A stretch of 64,000 nt of DNA. It comes from Pantoea ananatis LMG 2665 (GTDB taxonomy: Bacteria; Pseudomonadota; Gammaproteobacteria; Enterobacterales; Enterobacteriaceae). The DNA lies in assembly GCF_000710035.2 (NCBI RefSeq), contig NZ_JMJJ01000005.1:62001-126000 (forward strand). The letters run 5' to 3'. Numbering within the stretch: the stretch's first letter is position 1; each line of letters opens with the position of its first letter. The translations under genes and the position numbers were made by a program. Shown piece by piece: positions 18,187 to 29,411 of this stretch. The notes beneath the pieces were generated by a model. That model saw only the letters and a program-made list of their open reading frames with translations. It was not told the origin of the DNA and searched no databases.

Positions 18187-20102
18187 TATTCAGTTTCCTT
18201 CGTTTTACGCCCTGCTTTACGCGGTGGACGTTTTTGGCCGGTGGACGGTAAACCACGAAACGCCTGTCCCGAGGGCTGCTGTCGCGCCTGCTGAATAAGC
18301 CCGCTCAGCGTCTGCACCAGGGGTTGCATAAATTCATCATAGCGACAGGCCTTTTCACTGATACGCGTCAGGGTTGATTCCCATTGCGCCGTCATGTCCG
18401 GCCTGGCGGCGAGATCCGGTAGCGAGTGGATCAGCGCTTTGCCTGCATCAGTAGAATGAATATAGCGCCCTTTCTTATGCAAAAACGAACGACGGAACAG
18501 TAATTCAATAATGCCTGCGCGCGTGGCTTCCGTTCCTAAACCATCGGTCGCACGCAGCACTTTCTTTAATTCTTTATCCTGCACAAAGCGCGCAATGCCG
18601 GTCATGGCCGAAAGCAAGGTCGCGTCGGTAAAGTGGCGTGGCGGTTGTGTCTGTTTCGCCAGCACCTCACCCCGCTCGCACAGCAGCTCATCGTCTTTCG
18701 CTACAACAGGCAGCGGCATGCCATCGTTTTCTTCATCGCGCTCTTTGCCACCCAACAGCGCACGCCAGCCCGCCTCCGCCAGAAAGCGCGCTTTAGCCAC
18801 GAATTTACCGCCCGCGATATCCAGATCGATGGTGCATTTGCGGAACACGGCATCCGGACAAAACTGCATCAAATACTGACGCGCAACCAGTCCATAAATC
18901 TGCTGTTCGTTTTCGTTAAGTTTCACTGCGCTGGCGCGCGCGGTAGGAATAATGGCGTGGTGCGCATCCACTTTTTTGTCATCCCAACAGCGATTTTTTC
19001 GATCTGCATCAAAGTCTGCTGGTGGAGTAAGATCGGGTTGATGGGACTGGATCGCATTGAGCACCGCATGACGGCCGGCAAAATGCTCATCGGGTAAGTA
19101 GCGGCTATCAGAACGTGGATAGGTGATCAGCTTGTGGGTTTCATATAACCGCTGGCAGATGTCCAGCACCGCCTGTGCACTCAAACCAAAGCGCTTTGCC
19201 GCCTCGATTTGCAGGCTGGAGAGTGAAAACGGCAACGGCGCAATGTCGTTTTCTCGCTTGTCACTGTAGGCGGTAACGATAGCGGGCTGACCGCTGATGC
19301 GCGCCACCACATGTTCCGCCAGTGAGCGTTTCAGCAGGCGACCTTCTTCATCCTGCCAGGGTTCACAGGCTTCACTGGGGATCCAGTTGGCGGTAAACCG
19401 GCTCTCATCCGGCGTGACGATGTGCGCTTTCACTTCAAAGTAATCCTTCGGGACGAAATTCGCGATCTCTTCATCCCGTCGCACCACCAGCCCCAACACC
19501 GGCGTTTGTACTCGTCCAACGGACAACACGCCATCATAGCCCGCATTCCGGCCCAGCAGCGTCCAGGCGCGGGTCATATTAATACCGTAAAGCCAGTCGG
19601 CACGTGCTCGCGCTAGCGCGGACACGCAGAGGGGAATAAATTCGCGATTCTCGCGCAGCCGGTTGATAGCCCGCTCCACAGCCTGTGGGTTGAGATCGTT
19701 AATCAGACAGCGCTGCACTTTACTGCGTTTCTCAGCGGGAAGCTGAAGGTAATCCAGCACTTCATCCACAAGCAGCTGGCCTTCCCTGTCCGGGTCGCCG
19801 GCGTGCACCACTTCATCGGCCTGGGCGAGTAAGCCTTCCACCACTTTGAGTTGTTTTGCCACCGAAGGACGCGGCTGCAAACGCCATTTTTCAGGAATAA
19901 TCGGCAGATCGACCAGCGACCAGCGCGCATAGCGGCTGTCGTACACATCAGGCTGCGCCTGCTCTAGTAAATGCCCCACGCACCAGGTGACAATCTGGTC
20001 ATTGCCGCAGGCGATAAAGCCCTCACCACGCCGGTGCGGTTTAGGCAGTACATCGGCAATGGCCCGTCCAAGGCTGGGTTTCTCTGCAATAAACAAACGC
20101 AT
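18186..20102 (-). CDS. topB: DNA topoisomerase III
   Basis: Type IA topoisomerase that decatenates DNA and works with RecQ in resolving recombination and replication intermediates. It has 638 residues (E. coli 653). The Toprim domain is at the N-terminus ([17 protein letters not shown], and acidic [17 protein letters not shown]). The active-site tyrosine lies in [15 protein letters not shown] near residue 330. The ATEATRAG-like region is [15 protein letters not shown]. The C-terminus is basic ([12 protein letters not shown]). In E. coli selD lies between ydjA and topB; here only about 250 bases separate them and selD is absent. Confidence 0.96.
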   Translation of the reverse strand: MRLFIAEKPSLGRAIADVLPKPHRRGEGFIACGNDQIVTWCVGHLLEQAQPDVYDSRYARWSLVDLPIIPEKWRLQPRPSVAKQLKVVEGLLAQADEVVHAGDPDREGQLLVDEVLDYLQLPAEKRSKVQRCLINDLNPQAVERAINRLRENREFIPLCVSALARARADWLYGINMTRAWTLLGRNAGYDGVLSVGRVQTPVLGLVVRRDEEIANFVPKDYFEVKAHIVTPDESRFTANWIPSEACEPWQDEEGRLLKRSLAEHVVARISGQPAIVTAYSDKRENDIAPLPFSLSSLQIEAAKRFGLSAQAVLDICQRLYETHKLITYPRSDSRYLPDEHFAGRHAVLNAIQSHQPDLTPPADFDADRKNRCWDDKKVDAHHAIIPTARASAVKLNENEQQIYGLVARQYLMQFCPDAVFRKCTIDLDIAGGKFVAKARFLAEAGWRALLGGKERDEENDGMPLPVVAKDDELLCERGEVLAKQTQPPRHFTDATLLSAMTGIARFVQDKELKKVLRATDGLGTEATRAGIIELLFRRSFLHKKGRYIHSTDAGKALIHSLPDLAARPDMTAQWESTLTRISEKACRYDEFMQPLVQTLSGLIQQARQQPSGQAFRGLPSTGQKRPPRKAGRKTKETE

Positions 20103-20176
20103 TAAATCGGGTAATCCTTAACGTCAGCAAACAACAATGATGACAACGCACTACCGGTCAACAAACAGTCGGCAAC

Positions 20177-20287
20177 ATGATGCCTGCGCCTCAGTCCAAA
20201 GAACGGTTACATCATGCGCACAGGCTGGAAGAGAGTATGCGCTGCCAGATGAAGCAGCGCTATGGTAGCCTGGCGGCGCGCGGCTGA
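20177..20287 (+). CDS. Possible 36-codon ORF in the topB-ydjA gap, unsupported function
   Basis: In the 249-base gap where E. coli has selD, a + strand frame starts ATGATGCCTGCG and codes 36 residues rich in His, Arg and Gln (KERLHHAHRLEESMRCQMKQ). It ends just inside a GC hairpin (CGGCGCGC at 20274-20281, GCGCGCCG at 20291-20298). No clear ribosome site precedes it. It runs opposite to topB and ydjA. I do not recognise it. It may be a chance frame, a decayed gene end or a real small protein. Confidence 0.25.
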   Translation: MMPAPQSKERLHHAHRLEESMRCQMKQRYGSLAARG

Positions 20288-20351
20288 TAAGCGCGCCGGG
20301 TTCAATGCTGAACTGTTCGCACAATAACCGCGCAAACCCGCTCAGGGGCGA

Positions 20352-20903
20352 TCAGAAATAGCGCACAAACGGCGCAGTGTCGGGATGTATCACGGTGGTG
20401 TTGGATTTCAGCTGGGGCGTGCCTAAATAGAGAAAGCCCACAATAGCGTCCTGCTCACGGCAGCCAAAGGCCTCGCGCACCTGGGGATCGTCAGTCCAGG
20501 CCCCACTTCGCCAGATACCATTAAATCCCTGTGCGACCGCGGCCATTTGCATAGCCATCACGGCACAGCTTGCAGATGCAATTTGCTCCCAGCGTGGCAC
20601 CTTGTGATTCAGTTCACAATGGGCCACAACCGTAATGATCATTGGGGCACGATATGGGGCCTGGCTGGCTTTATTGATGGCCTTGTCATCCAGTTGATTG
20701 TCACGTGCCGCTTTTTCCAGAAGCTGGCTTAAGCGATCGCGTCCACTGTTTTCAACTATGATAAAGCGCCACGGTTGTAAGGTGCCGTGATCGGGCGCGC
20801 GCATGGCTGCGCGCAGAATGTTATCCAGCGCCTCGCCGCCGGGAGCCGGATCCGCCAGACGGGAAGCCGAACGGCGATTAACCAGTAATTCAAGTGCATC
20901 CAT
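20352..20903 (-). CDS. ydjA: Nitroreductase-family protein YdjA
   Basis: A compact FMN-binding nitroreductase-like oxidoreductase, 183 residues, the same as E. coli YdjA. It has the N-terminal arginines that hold FMN phosphate ([16 protein letters not shown]), [13 protein letters not shown], and [14 protein letters not shown] in the middle. The natural substrate is not known. The start at 20903 follows GGAG. It is divergent from sppA and upstream of topB, with selD missing between. Confidence 0.94.
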   Translation of the reverse strand: MDALELLVNRRSASRLADPAPGGEALDNILRAAMRAPDHGTLQPWRFIIVENSGRDRLSQLLEKAARDNQLDDKAINKASQAPYRAPMIITVVAHCELNHKVPRWEQIASASCAVMAMQMAAVAQGFNGIWRSGAWTDDPQVREAFGCREQDAIVGFLYLGTPQLKSNTTVIHPDTAPFVRYF

Positions 20904-21076
20904 GTTTTTCTCCAGTGGGGTAAAAGCATGCGTAATCCTGGCACAGGTGGATTTTTTGTAACAGTCCAGGGTGATTTCCTGCTGACTTTTGTTTCGCCGC
21001 TCTTTAGGATGAGGTCGTCAACGGAGACCTGGACCGCTAAGCGGCGATTTCCGGTTATATCAATATGGAGAGTGTG

Positions 21077-22939
21077 ATGCGCACATTGTGGCGAATAATT
21101 GCTGGCCTGTTCCGCGGGATCTGGCGAGTGCTGAACTTTATCAGGGAATTAATTCTTAATTTGTTCCTGATTTTTTTAATTGTCGTGTGTGTCGGGATCT
21201 GGCTTCAGGTAAGTGGTTCAGGCAGTCATTCTGCTCCCATACAGCAAGGTGCGTTAAAAGTTGACCTGACCGGTGTGCTGGTCGATAAGCCTTCCGTCAG
21301 TAATCGCCTGAGCAAAATTGGCCGTCAGCTGTTAGGCACCAGCAGTGACCGACTGCAGGAAAACTCCCTGTTTGACGTGGTCGATGCGATTCGTCAGGCA
21401 AAGGATGACAGTAATATCAAAGGCATGGTGCTGGACCTGCGTGACTTTGCCGGTGGCGATCAGCCCTCGCTGCAGTATGTGGGCAAAGCGCTGCGCGAAT
21501 TCAGGGAAAGCGGTAAGCCGATTTATGCGTTGGGCGACAGCTACAGCCAGGCTCAGTACTACCTTGCAAGCTATGCAACTAAAATCTACCTCTCGCCTCA
21601 GGGTACGGTTGACCTGCATGGTTTCGCCACCAACGGGTTGTACTACAAAACGCTGCTTGAAAAGCTGAAAGTCAATTCACACGTCTTCCGTGTTGGAACC
21701 TATAAGTCTGCCGTTGAGCCTTTCCTGCGCGACGATATGTCACCTGCAGCGCGCGATGCGGATACCCGTTGGGTTGGCCAACTCTGGCAAAATTACCTGA
21801 ACACCGTATCGGCTAACCGTCAGATTACGCCTGAGCAGCTGTTCCCTGGTGCAACGGCCATTATCGCCGGCCTACAGGCTGTTAAAGGTGATACGGGTCA
21901 ATACGCGCTGGATAACAAACTGGTCGACGTTCTGGGTTCACGGGCCGATGCCGATCAGATGTTAATCAAGACCTTTGGTTTCGATAAGCAGAGTAGCGAT
22001 TATCGCAGCGTCAGTATTTATGACTACAACGTGAAACCGGACGCCACTCAGCAGAAAGGCAATATTGCCGTGATCATGGCCAGCGGCGCCATCATGGATG
22101 GCGATGAAACGCCGGGCAACGTCGGTGGCGATACCACGGCGGCGCAGATTCGTGATGCACGCCTGGATCCGAAAATCAAAGCGATCATTCTTCGGGTCAA
22201 CAGCCCGGGCGGTAGCGTGACGGCCTCGGAGGCCATCCGTGCCGAACTGGCTGCAGCGAAAGCGGCCGGGAAACCGATAGTGGTGTCAATGGGCGGCATG
22301 GCGGCATCCGGTGGATACTGGATTTCAACGCCAGCCAGCTACATCATCGCCAGCCCGAGTACCCTGACCGGCTCTATTGGCATCTTCGGCGTAATTAATA
22401 CCCTGGAGAACAGTCTGGCCAGTATTGGTGTGCACACGGACGGCGTGGCGACATCGCCTCTGGCGGACGTCGCCAGCACTAAGGCGCTGCCCCCCGAGGT
22501 TCAACAGCTTATGCAGTTGACCATCGAAAACGGCTATCACAACTTTGTTGGTCTGGTTGCCGCCTCGCGTCACAAAACGCCGGAGCAAATTGACGCCATC
22601 GCCCAGGGACATGTGTGGACCGGCAGTGATGCGAAAGCTAATGGCCTGGTCGATGCGCTGGGGGATTTTGATGACGCAGTGAAAAAAGCCGCTGAACTGG
22701 CGAAGGTTTCCCAGCCGCAGCTTGACTGGTACCAGGAAGATCCCGGCTTTATTGATTTGATGCTAAATCAAATGAATGCCTCCGTGCAGGCTGTTCTGCC
22801 TGACCCGATCAAAGCCTGGCTGCCTGCGCCGATGTTCGACGTAATGAGTGCAATGCGACGTCAGCCTGGCCTGTTCGACCATCTTAACGATCCACAAAAC
22901 CGCTATGCCTTCTGCCTGACCTGCGGCGAAGTGCGATAA
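21077..22939 (+). CDS. sppA: Signal peptide peptidase SppA (protease IV)
   Basis: Inner-membrane serine protease that degrades cleaved signal peptides. It has 620 residues (E. coli 618). The start at 21077 ([14 protein letters not shown]) is chosen over 21065 because of the family N-terminus and GGAG seven bases upstream. There is one N-terminal membrane span (about 20-45), then two tandem S49 repeats. The Ser-Lys dyad is split between the repeats: Lys210 in [10 protein letters not shown] and Ser411 in [10 protein letters not shown]. Both are intact. It is followed by a terminator and then ansA. Confidence 0.96.
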   Translation: MRTLWRIIAGLFRGIWRVLNFIRELILNLFLIFLIVVCVGIWLQVSGSGSHSAPIQQGALKVDLTGVLVDKPSVSNRLSKIGRQLLGTSSDRLQENSLFDVVDAIRQAKDDSNIKGMVLDLRDFAGGDQPSLQYVGKALREFRESGKPIYALGDSYSQAQYYLASYATKIYLSPQGTVDLHGFATNGLYYKTLLEKLKVNSHVFRVGTYKSAVEPFLRDDMSPAARDADTRWVGQLWQNYLNTVSANRQITPEQLFPGATAIIAGLQAVKGDTGQYALDNKLVDVLGSRADADQMLIKTFGFDKQSSDYRSVSIYDYNVKPDATQQKGNIAVIMASGAIMDGDETPGNVGGDTTAAQIRDARLDPKIKAIILRVNSPGGSVTASEAIRAELAAAKAAGKPIVVSMGGMAASGGYWISTPASYIIASPSTLTGSIGIFGVINTLENSLASIGVHTDGVATSPLADVASTKALPPEVQQLMQLTIENGYHNFVGLVAASRHKTPEQIDAIAQGHVWTGSDAKANGLVDALGDFDDAVKKAAELAKVSQPQLDWYQEDPGFIDLMLNQMNASVQAVLPDPIKAWLPAPMFDVMSAMRRQPGLFDHLNDPQNRYAFCLTCGEVR

Positions 22940-22945
22940 ACCTCT

Positions 22946-22974
22946 CAGCCCGACCGCTGGTCGGGCTGCTTTTC
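22946..22974 (+). terminator. Terminator of sppA
   Basis: CAGCCCGACC (22946-22955) and GGTCGGGCTG (22959-22968) form a 10-bp stem with a 3-base loop, followed by CTTTT. Confidence 0.8.
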
Positions 22975-23024
22975 CCTGCCATTGCCCTTATACTGCGCGT
23001 TTTACGGCAAGTCTGAGTACACCT

Positions 23025-24038
23025 ATGCAAAAGAAAAACATTTACGTTGCCTATACGGGCGGTACTATCGGTATGCAACGTTCCGCTCAAGGTTATATTC
23101 CGGTTTCAGGTCACCTGCAGCAAGAGCTGGCAAAAATGCCGGAATTCCATCGCCCGGAAATGCCTGACTTTACGATTCACGAATATCAGCCCCTGATCGA
23201 CTCGTCCGATATGACGCCTCAGGACTGGCAGTCAATTGCCGAAGATATCCGGCGTAATTACGATCGCTACGACGGTTTTGTGATTCTGCATGGCACAGAT
23301 ACCATGGCTTTTACCGCCTCCGCCCTGTCGTTTATGTTGGAGAACCTGGCCAAGCCTGTCATCGTAACCGGCTCGCAAATCCCCCTGGCAGAACTGCGCT
23401 CGGACGGTCAGCAAAACCTGCTGAATTCACTCTATGTCGCCGCTAACTATCCGGTTAATGAAGTGACGCTGTTTTTCAATAACACGCTCTATCGCGGTAA
23501 CCGCACCACAAAAGCGCATGCTGACGGGTTTAATGCCTTTGCCTCACCCAACCTTTCTGCGCTGCTGGAAGCTGGCATCCACATTCGTCGTCTGAACACG
23601 CCACCCGCGCCACAGGGGAAAGGTGAACTCATCGTTCATACCATTACGCCACAGCCTATTGGCGTGGTTACCATTTACCCCGGTATTTCCGCCGATGTGG
23701 TGCGCAACTTCCTGCGCCAGCCGGTTAAAGCCCTTATTCTGCGCTCTTATGGCGTGGGTAATGCGCCGCAGAACGCTGAGTTTCTCTCTGAACTGCAGCA
23801 GGCCAGCGAGCGCGGCATTGTGGTCGTTAACCTGACGCAGTGTATTTCCGGCAAAGTTAACATGGGCGGCTACGCGACGGGCAATGCGCTGGAGCATGCA
23901 GGCGTGATCAGCGGTTTTGATCTGACGGTAGAAGCGGCCCTGACCAAACTTCACTATCTGTTAAGTCAGGATCTTTCAAGCGAGCAAATCCGTGCCAAAA
24001 TGCAGCAAAACCTGCGTGGCGAACTGACAGAAGACTAA
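23025..24038 (+). CDS. ansA: L-asparaginase I (cytoplasmic)
   Basis: Hydrolyses L-asparagine to aspartate and ammonia in the cytosol. It has 337 residues (E. coli 338). There is no signal peptide, which distinguishes it from periplasmic AnsB. The first catalytic threonine is in YVAYTGGTIGM and the second in FVILHGTDTMAFTASAL. A conserved lysine lies in NRTTKAHADGFNAF. It begins a two-gene unit with pncA, 16 bases downstream. Confidence 0.95.
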   Translation: MQKKNIYVAYTGGTIGMQRSAQGYIPVSGHLQQELAKMPEFHRPEMPDFTIHEYQPLIDSSDMTPQDWQSIAEDIRRNYDRYDGFVILHGTDTMAFTASALSFMLENLAKPVIVTGSQIPLAELRSDGQQNLLNSLYVAANYPVNEVTLFFNNTLYRGNRTTKAHADGFNAFASPNLSALLEAGIHIRRLNTPPAPQGKGELIVHTITPQPIGVVTIYPGISADVVRNFLRQPVKALILRSYGVGNAPQNAEFLSELQQASERGIVVVNLTQCISGKVNMGGYATGNALEHAGVISGFDLTVEAALTKLHYLLSQDLSSEQIRAKMQQNLRGELTED

Positions 24039-24054
24039 AACGGAGCAAACGGGA

Positions 24055-24663
24055 ATGAAACGGGCACTGATCATTATCGATATTCAGAACGACTTCTGCC
24101 CCGGCGGCCCAATGGCCGTGAGAGAAGGCGATCACACCGTCGCGGTAGCAAATCGCTATGCCCGTGCCTTTCATGAGAAAGGCGAATGCGTAGTGGCCTT
24201 GCAGGACTGGCACCCGGCCAATCATGGCAGCTTTGCTTCTGTCTCGGGCGAGCCGGTTTATACCCTGGGTGAGCTCAACGGTTTGCCTCAAATCTGGTGG
24301 CCCGATCATGGTGTTCAGCATTCGGCGGGCGCTGATTTTCATCCTGGTCTCGATCGCAGCCTGTTTGATGCTGTTTTTCACAAGGGCCAGGATCAGGATG
24401 TCGACAGCTACAGCGCTTTTTTTGATAACGGCCATCGCCGTAAAACGGAGCTGGACAGCTGGTTACGTGAACGCGGCATCAGCCATCTGGTTATGCTGGG
24501 GCTGGCAACCGATTACTGTGTGAAATACAGCGTTCTGGATGCACTGGAACTGGGCTATCAGGTGGACGTGGTCGCCGAAGGCTGCCGCGGGGTGAATTTG
24601 AATCCTGAAGACAGCGACATCGCACTGGCCCAGATGGCCGCCCAGGGTGCGGTCATTGTCTGA
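24055..24663 (+). CDS. pncA: Nicotinamidase
   Basis: Deamidates nicotinamide to nicotinate for NAD salvage; in mycobacteria the same family activates pyrazinamide. It has 202 residues, slightly shorter than E. coli PncA (about 213). The catalytic aspartate is in LIIIDIQNDFCPGG, the metal-binding His and Asp in QDWHPANHGSF, and the nucleophilic cysteine in GLATDYCVKYS. GGAG precedes the start. It is the second gene after ansA. Confidence 0.95.
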   Translation: MKRALIIIDIQNDFCPGGPMAVREGDHTVAVANRYARAFHEKGECVVALQDWHPANHGSFASVSGEPVYTLGELNGLPQIWWPDHGVQHSAGADFHPGLDRSLFDAVFHKGQDQDVDSYSAFFDNGHRRKTELDSWLRERGISHLVMLGLATDYCVKYSVLDALELGYQVDVVAEGCRGVNLNPEDSDIALAQMAAQGAVIV

Positions 24664-24670
24664 CGTGCTC

Positions 24671-24734
24671 CGGGCTGGCAGCGTGCCAGCCCGTCATCCA
24701 CGCTAAACGCTTCTGTCAGCACCCTGACAGAAGC
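24671..24734. terminator. Two consecutive hairpins between convergent pncA and yeaC
   Basis: CGGGCTGGCA/TGCCAGCCCG (24671-24680 and 24684-24693) and GCTTCTGTCAG/CTGACAGAAGC (24709-24719 and 24724-24734) are perfect stems of 10 and 11 bp. No long T-run follows either, so they may act as transcript-end stabilisers as much as terminators. Confidence 0.55.
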
Positions 24735-24746
24735 ACCTTATCAGAC

Positions 24747-25028
24747 TTAATGCAGGTTGATACGCGTGACATCTGGTTCGATACCAAACTCTTCTTTCAG
24801 CTGCCTTTTCGATTTGGTGACCATCTCACCGTCTTTTCCGATGGTCATATGCTGAGGTGCATCGTTATGACGTGCCTGCCACATCATCACCAGTTGCAGG
24901 CTGTTATCACGCTGCTGCTGGGTAAGCGCTACGCCGTCCGGCCATTTTCCGGTTTCAACGGCCACAACCAGACGCTCATAAATTTCAGGCGTCAGGGCTT
25001 CAAGCATGGCTTCAAGTTGCTGTTTCAT
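24747..25028 (-). CDS. yeaC: DUF1315 family protein YeaC
   Basis: A 93-residue cytoplasmic protein of unknown function (E. coli YeaC 90). It has the typical central stretch ALTQQQRDNSLQLVMMWQARHN and a charged C-terminal third. The ATG lies two bases after the msrB stop (TAATCATG), so it is translationally coupled to msrB. It probably has no separate promoter. Confidence 0.92.
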   Translation of the reverse strand: MKQQLEAMLEALTPEIYERLVVAVETGKWPDGVALTQQQRDNSLQLVMMWQARHNDAPQHMTIGKDGEMVTKSKRQLKEEFGIEPDVTRINLH

Positions 25029-25030
25029 GA

Positions 25031-25441
25031 TTATCCTTGGGTCTCCTCACCTTGCTGATCTGTAAAGTTCAGCGAGGCAGAATTGACGCAGTAACGCTCG
25101 CCTGTCGGCTGGGGGCCATCCGGGAAAACATGCCCCAGGTGCGCATCACAGCTGCCACAGCGGATTTCGATGCGCTGCATACCATGGGAATTATCTTCCA
25201 GATAGCGAATGGCCTCATCGCTTACTGGCTGATAAAAACTCGGCCAGCCACAACCTGAATCGTACTTGGTATCAGACAAAAACAACGGCGCATTGCAGAC
25301 CAGGCAGTGATAAATTCCTTCCTGCTTGTTATGCAGCAGGGCACCGCTGTAAGGCGGCTCCGTTCCTCGCTGTTGAGTCACATAGCGTTGCATCTCAGTC
25401 AGTTGGGCAATTTTTGCTTCGGGTGCGGTTTCTTTAGGCAT
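25031..25441 (-). CDS. msrB: Peptide-methionine (R)-S-oxide reductase
   Basis: Repairs the R epimer of methionine sulfoxide in proteins using thioredoxin. It has 136 residues (E. coli 137). The structural zinc is held by CLVCNAP and CGSCDAHLG. The GCGWPSF motif is present. The catalytic cysteine is in [11 protein letters not shown]. It is divergent from gapA and followed directly by yeaC. Confidence 0.96.
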   Translation of the reverse strand: MPKETAPEAKIAQLTEMQRYVTQQRGTEPPYSGALLHNKQEGIYHCLVCNAPLFLSDTKYDSGCGWPSFYQPVSDEAIRYLEDNSHGMQRIEIRCGSCDAHLGHVFPDGPQPTGERYCVNSASLNFTDQQGEETQG

Positions 25442-26780
<1,339 letters not shown>

Positions 26781-26801
26781 GGCAGCCAGACACTAAAGAA
26801 T

Positions 26802-26828
26802 AAGGGTGACTTCGGTCACCCTTTTTTT
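26802..26828 (+). terminator. Terminator of gapA
   Basis: GGGTGAC (26804-26810), loop TTCG, GTCACCC (26815-26821), then seven T. The stable UUCG tetraloop makes it strong. Confidence 0.9.
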
Positions 26829-26852
26829 GATCCCTTTCGTAAGGAGTCGGGC

Positions 26853-27731
26853 ATGCAAGACAAACTTTTTTCTCTTCCCGTCATTAAACAGATTACGCCT
26901 TACCTGTCACAGCGTCAGGTGGGCGAACTTCCGACTATCGTCGTCAGTCATCCCCGCGTGCGCGCAGCTATCACGTTACAGGGCGCGCATCTCATCGCCT
27001 GGCAGCCCAGCGGGGAGAAACCTGTCCTGTGGCTAAGTGACAAAAGCCCCTTCTCACCAGGCAAAGCGATTCGAGGCGGCATTCCCATTTGCTGGCCCTG
27101 GTTTGGCCCCGCAGGTGAACCCGCACACGGTTTTGCCCGTAACCAGTCGTGGACGCTGTCCGCCCATGACGAAAACGAAGATGGCGTTATCTTGACGCTG
27201 GTGCTGGAAAGTAATCCGCAAACCTTAAAGCTGTGGCCACATGAATTCACGTTAATCGCCCGTTTCCGCCTGGGGCAGCACTGTGAGATCGAACTGGAAG
27301 CCTATGGCGACTACATGTCCACCGCCGCCCTGCACAGCTACTTTAACGTGGCGGATATCAACGGCGTAGAGGTGTCGGGTCTGGGTGAGCACTATATCGA
27401 CAAGGTTAACGACAATCAGCCAGGCACGGGCGACGGCAAACAGCGCTTTACCACCCGGGTTGACCGTATTTTCACCTCGGCCAATGACTGTTCGGTGATT
27501 AACGATCAGGCTGGAAAGCGCCAGATTGAAGTCTATCACCACCATCATAGTGACGTTGTCACGTGGAACCCCGGCGTCGAACTCTCCTGCAGTATGACGG
27601 ACATGCCCAACGAAGGGTATAAAACCATGGTGTGCGTGGAAACGGCGCGAATCAGCAAACCGTTACGCAGCGCGGGCGAAAAACCGGCCCGGCTGGCCAC
27701 CACGATCCGTCTGAAAGGGAAAGTGAATTAA
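26853..27731 (+). CDS. yeaD: D-hexose-6-phosphate mutarotase YeaD
   Basis: Aldose-1-epimerase-fold protein expected to interconvert the anomers of glucose-6-phosphate. It has 292 residues (E. coli 294). It has the family pattern IRGGIPICWPWFGP, catalytic-type histidines in AHGFARNQSW and LHSYFNVADI, and a late glutamate in VCVETARIS. Ribosome site AAGGAG precedes the start. It lies directly downstream of gapA and could receive read-through. Confidence 0.93.
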   Translation: MQDKLFSLPVIKQITPYLSQRQVGELPTIVVSHPRVRAAITLQGAHLIAWQPSGEKPVLWLSDKSPFSPGKAIRGGIPICWPWFGPAGEPAHGFARNQSWTLSAHDENEDGVILTLVLESNPQTLKLWPHEFTLIARFRLGQHCEIELEAYGDYMSTAALHSYFNVADINGVEVSGLGEHYIDKVNDNQPGTGDGKQRFTTRVDRIFTSANDCSVINDQAGKRQIEVYHHHHSDVVTWNPGVELSCSMTDMPNEGYKTMVCVETARISKPLRSAGEKPARLATTIRLKGKVN

Positions 27732-27739
27732 CGCTTAAT

Positions 27740-28591
27740 TCACACCACGTCCAGGGGCATTTTATGCCGCGGTGGCGGGAAAGCCTTGTCGATCAGGAAA
27801 CACGCCTCATCACTCAGGGTGATATCCAGTGCCGCGGCATTTTCCCGGACGTGCTCAAGGGAACTGGCTTTAGGAATAGCCATCACGCCGGGAGCGCGGA
27901 TTACCCACGCCAGAAGCAGCTGTGCAACCGTCACGCCTTTCTGCTGAGCCAAAGCGACCAGCGTGGGCTCAGAAAACAAATGGCTGCGCAGCCGCCCTGC
28001 CTGTGCCAACGGACAGTATGCCATGATCGGCACAGCACGCTGCTGACACTGCGGTAACAGGTCGTACTCAATACCGCGAGAGGCGAGATGGTAAAGGACC
28101 TGATTCGTCGCACATGCTTCGCCCCCGGGTTCGGCCCAGAGCTCGTCCATATCATCGCTGTCAAAATTTGAAACGCCCCAGTGAACAATCTTCCCCTGCT
28201 GTTGAAGCCTTTGCATGGCGCGAATCGTCTCTTCCAACGGGACGCTGCCGCGCCAGTGCAGCAGATAGAGATCAATACGGTCGGTTTGCAAACGGCGCAG
28301 GCTGGCTTCGCAGGCCGCTATCGCATCATCTTCACCGGCATTCCATGGGTAGACTTTCGATACCAGCAGCGCGCTATCGCGGCGCCCTTTTAATGCCTCG
28401 CCGACCACCTCTTCCGCTCTGCCATCGGCATACATTTCTGCCGTATCGATAATTTTCAGGCCTGCATCCAGACCCGCCTGAAGCGCTGTGACTTCCTGCT
28501 GACGGCGAGCGCTGTCCTCGCCCATGTACCAGGTTCCGAGGCCAATAGCCGGGATGCCCTGGTGACCCGCAACATCGAGACGTTGTGCCAT
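27740..28591 (-). CDS. yeaE: Aldo/keto reductase YeaE
   Basis: NADPH-dependent aldo-keto reductase of 283 residues (E. coli 284), linked in E. coli to methylglyoxal detoxification. The start at 28591 (MAQRLDVAGHQGIPAIGLGT) follows AGGAG at seven bases; the Met five codons upstream is less likely. The catalytic tetrad is visible: Asp and Tyr in IIDTAEMYADG, Lys in LLVSKVYPW, His in YLLHWRGS. NADPH-binding residues lie in AIPKASSLEHVREN. It is convergent with yeaD. Confidence 0.94.
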   Translation of the reverse strand: MAQRLDVAGHQGIPAIGLGTWYMGEDSARRQQEVTALQAGLDAGLKIIDTAEMYADGRAEEVVGEALKGRRDSALLVSKVYPWNAGEDDAIAACEASLRRLQTDRIDLYLLHWRGSVPLEETIRAMQRLQQQGKIVHWGVSNFDSDDMDELWAEPGGEACATNQVLYHLASRGIEYDLLPQCQQRAVPIMAYCPLAQAGRLRSHLFSEPTLVALAQQKGVTVAQLLLAWVIRAPGVMAIPKASSLEHVRENAAALDITLSDEACFLIDKAFPPPRHKMPLDVV

Positions 28592-28661
28592 TTGACTCTC
28601 CTGCACTGTTGTAGAGCAGACAAACGATCAGAGGGCAACGCCTGCCCTCTTAGGGTGCAAA

Positions 28662-29411
28662 TCAGAAGCTGTAACTGACACCGGTCCAGATTGTGAACTG
28701 CCCACTTTTATCGACCATAGGGCTGTCTTTGATTTCACTGGCAAAACGCGTATAGCGACCGGACAGGTTGGCATTCCACTGCGGCGTAATACTGTAGCTG
28801 GCGTTCAGCTCAGCATAGGGCGACCAGCTGTCATCAGGATGGTAGCGGCTGATGCCGGTGCGATCGCTCTCATTGCCGGAAACACCATAGTAGTAGCGGT
28901 TTTGGTTCGCGCTGTTCCACATCGCCCCGATGCCCGGTGTCAGGGTAAAGTCACCGAAGTTGAAGCGGTAGAGATAGGTCAGGTCCCAGATGATCCCGTT
29001 GCTGTTGTTGAGCAGGTCGCCCAGCAGTGAGGTACGGATAATCCCCCAGTCTGCAGTATGTCGGTAGGTTGCCCCGCCCATCAGCGTCATACGGCGCTTA
29101 TCCAGCCCTTTCATATCCCCCAGATCGTTATCACCGGGGTCATACTCCTGGGGCGAGCCGAGCAGGGTCAGAGACAGCTGATCCTGCGGGTCTTTCCACA
29201 GGTAATAGCCGCCCTGCAGCGTGTTAAACCAGAAGTTTTCTCCTTCATAATTGATGATGGGCACCGGCAAATAGCGGTCCTGCCCACCCCGGTAAGGCGA
29301 CTGGGCATAAATCACTGATGCGCCAAGCGATAAAGGTGCGGCCTGTACTGAATGCCCCAGAAAATAACAAGGGATAAGCGCGATAAGCGTGTTAAGTTTG
29401 AATTGGTTCAC
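28662..29411 (-). CDS. mipA: MltA-interacting outer-membrane protein MipA
   Basis: OmpV/MipA-family outer-membrane beta-barrel that in E. coli scaffolds the murein hydrolase MltA and synthase PBP1B. It has 249 residues (E. coli 248). It has a signal peptide (about 1-24, ending VQAAP), VPIINYEGENFWF, GGYYLWKD, YRYNF-type barrel strands, NQNRYYYGVS and a closing aromatic TGVSYSF expected for outer-membrane assembly. The GTG at 29411 is used; its ribosome site is weak, so the exact start is uncertain. A perfect hairpin (AGAGGGCA/TGCCCTCT, 28630-28650) follows. Confidence 0.92.
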   Translation of the reverse strand: MNQFKLNTLIALIPCYFLGHSVQAAPLSLGASVIYAQSPYRGGQDRYLPVPIINYEGENFWFNTLQGGYYLWKDPQDQLSLTLLGSPQEYDPGDNDLGDMKGLDKRRMTLMGGATYRHTADWGIIRTSLLGDLLNNSNGIIWDLTYLYRFNFGDFTLTPGIGAMWNSANQNRYYYGVSGNESDRTGISRYHPDDSWSPYAELNASYSITPQWNANLSGRYTRFASEIKDSPMVDKSGQFTIWTGVSYSF

